DNA of 64,000 nucleotides, taken from the NCBI RefSeq assembly GCF_001591365.1, contig NZ_BCUT01000001.1, positions 2,108,001-2,172,000 of the forward strand, in the 5' to 3' direction. Numbering within the stretch: the first letter of the stretch is position 1; each line of letters begins with the position of its first letter. Shown here in pieces: positions 63,701 to 64,000 of the stretch. The notes beneath the pieces were generated by a model. The model worked only from the letters and a program-made list of their open reading frames with translations, searched no databases and was not told where the DNA came from. A program made the translations under genes and the position numbers. The stretch is from Variovorax paradoxus NBRC 15149 (GTDB lineage Bacteria; Pseudomonadota; Gammaproteobacteria; Burkholderiales; Burkholderiaceae_C).

Positions 63701-64000
63701 ATGCCCCGTTCTTCTTCGCCGCCCAAGCCCGCCACCGCGCCGCGACCCACCCGGCGCAAGCTGCCGCCCACCGGCGGCGCCGCGGCAAAGAACGAGGGCA
63801 ACGGCGACATCGAGGAACGCATCTTCCGCTCGGTCTTCGAAAGCGTGGCCAGCCAGCGCCTCGCGCCCGGCACCAAGCTGCCGGAGGCATCGCTGTGCGA
63901 ACTGTTCGGCGTGAGCCGCGCGCTGGTGCGCAAGGTGCTGCAGCGGCTCGCGCACGACCACATCGTGGAACTGCGGCCGAACCGCGGCGCCATCGTCGCC
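63701..64000 (+). CDS. GntR-family transcriptional regulator (cut by the window end)
   Basis: The first 100 codons run open to the last base. After a Pro/Arg-rich start of about 33 residues comes a winged helix: IEERIFRSVFESVASQRLAP, GTKLPEASLCELFGVSRALV and RKVLQRLAHDHIVELRPNRG. The last part, with RPNRGAIVA, is typical of the FCD (FadR) subfamily. It lies 57 bases after the deacetylase gene and is the likely binder of the sites at 62162-62196. Confidence 0.9.
   Translation, partial: MPRSSSPPKPATAPRPTRRKLPPTGGAAAKNEGNGDIEERIFRSVFESVASQRLAPGTKLPEASLCELFGVSRALVRKVLQRLAHDHIVELRPNRGAIVA

Overview
The window is G+C-rich throughout (about 70%; for example 44 of 60 bases at 10441-10500). It encodes a typical betaproteobacterial gene set of the Comamonadaceae type, closest in feel to Variovorax or its relatives. 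The pointers are a Bug-type solute receptor next to CaiB and HMG-CoA-lyase genes, a PPi-type phosphofructokinase, a lptA-lptB-rpoN run, an argS-SPOR-dsbA run, paired YceI genes behind a cytochrome b561, and many LysR, IclR and GntR regulators. The genus is an inference; no rRNA or tRNA gene was found. Almost all of it is ordinary chromosomal sequence, with a few accessory spots.

Layout. 1-12.98 kb: YbdK ligase, GlxA-type regulator with a divergent isochorismatase-fold hydrolase, thiL, a DUF3053 lipoprotein, two MFS transporters, pgpA-pncC-SnoaL-GNAT as a tightly overlapping run, a SEC-C/UPF0149 protein, and an FMN-binding glutamate-synthase-like protein overlapping a kinase-fold protein. 12.99-14.29 kb: a low-G+C island holding a Tae4-type type VI secretion amidase effector followed by three tandem copies of an 80-84-residue two-helix membrane protein. 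14.5-24 kb: PIN protein, THUMP RNA methyltransferase, hybrid histidine kinase, cytochrome b561-YceI-YceI, LysE exporter, phospholipase-D-type lipoprotein, rpoN. 24-32 kb: lptB, lptA, dsbA, SPOR protein, argS, a PsiF-like secreted protein, a spermidine-synthase-like membrane protein and DUF2214. 32-41 kb: LysR; a catabolic operon (SMP-30 lactonase, Bug receptor, CoA transferase, HMG-CoA-lyase-type lyase) divergent from its IclR regulator; haloacid dehalogenase; malate synthase G. 41-46.4 kb: a frameshifted YhcG-type nuclease gene, an MFS paralogue, an unknown two-gene unit, and LysR divergent from a DUF2917 gene. 46.5-51 kb: thiolase, enoyl-CoA hydratase and acyl-CoA dehydrogenase, then phosphofructokinase. 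51-64 kb: CWC protein, zinc metallopeptidase, DHA2 transporter, orphan branched-chain-type receptor, class II amidotransferase, TonB-dependent siderophore receptor with a PepSY reductase-like partner, gshB-benE, and an NTF2/deacetylase pair followed by a truncated GntR regulator.

The most interesting locus is 12993-14292. The effector has the Cys and His-Asp residues of the Tae4 peptidoglycan amidase family. Its stop overlaps the start of the first small membrane protein (ATGA), and two more paralogues follow on the same strand. The known Tae4 immunity protein (Tai4) is a periplasmic protein of a different kind. The arrangement therefore suggests an undescribed, membrane-embedded and triplicated immunity family. 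That role is inferred from synteny and topology, not proven. Other points of interest are paired operator-like sites at three regulator-flanked intergenic regions, palindromes repeated inside the broken yhcG gene, and an uncharacterised gene pair at 43725-44740.
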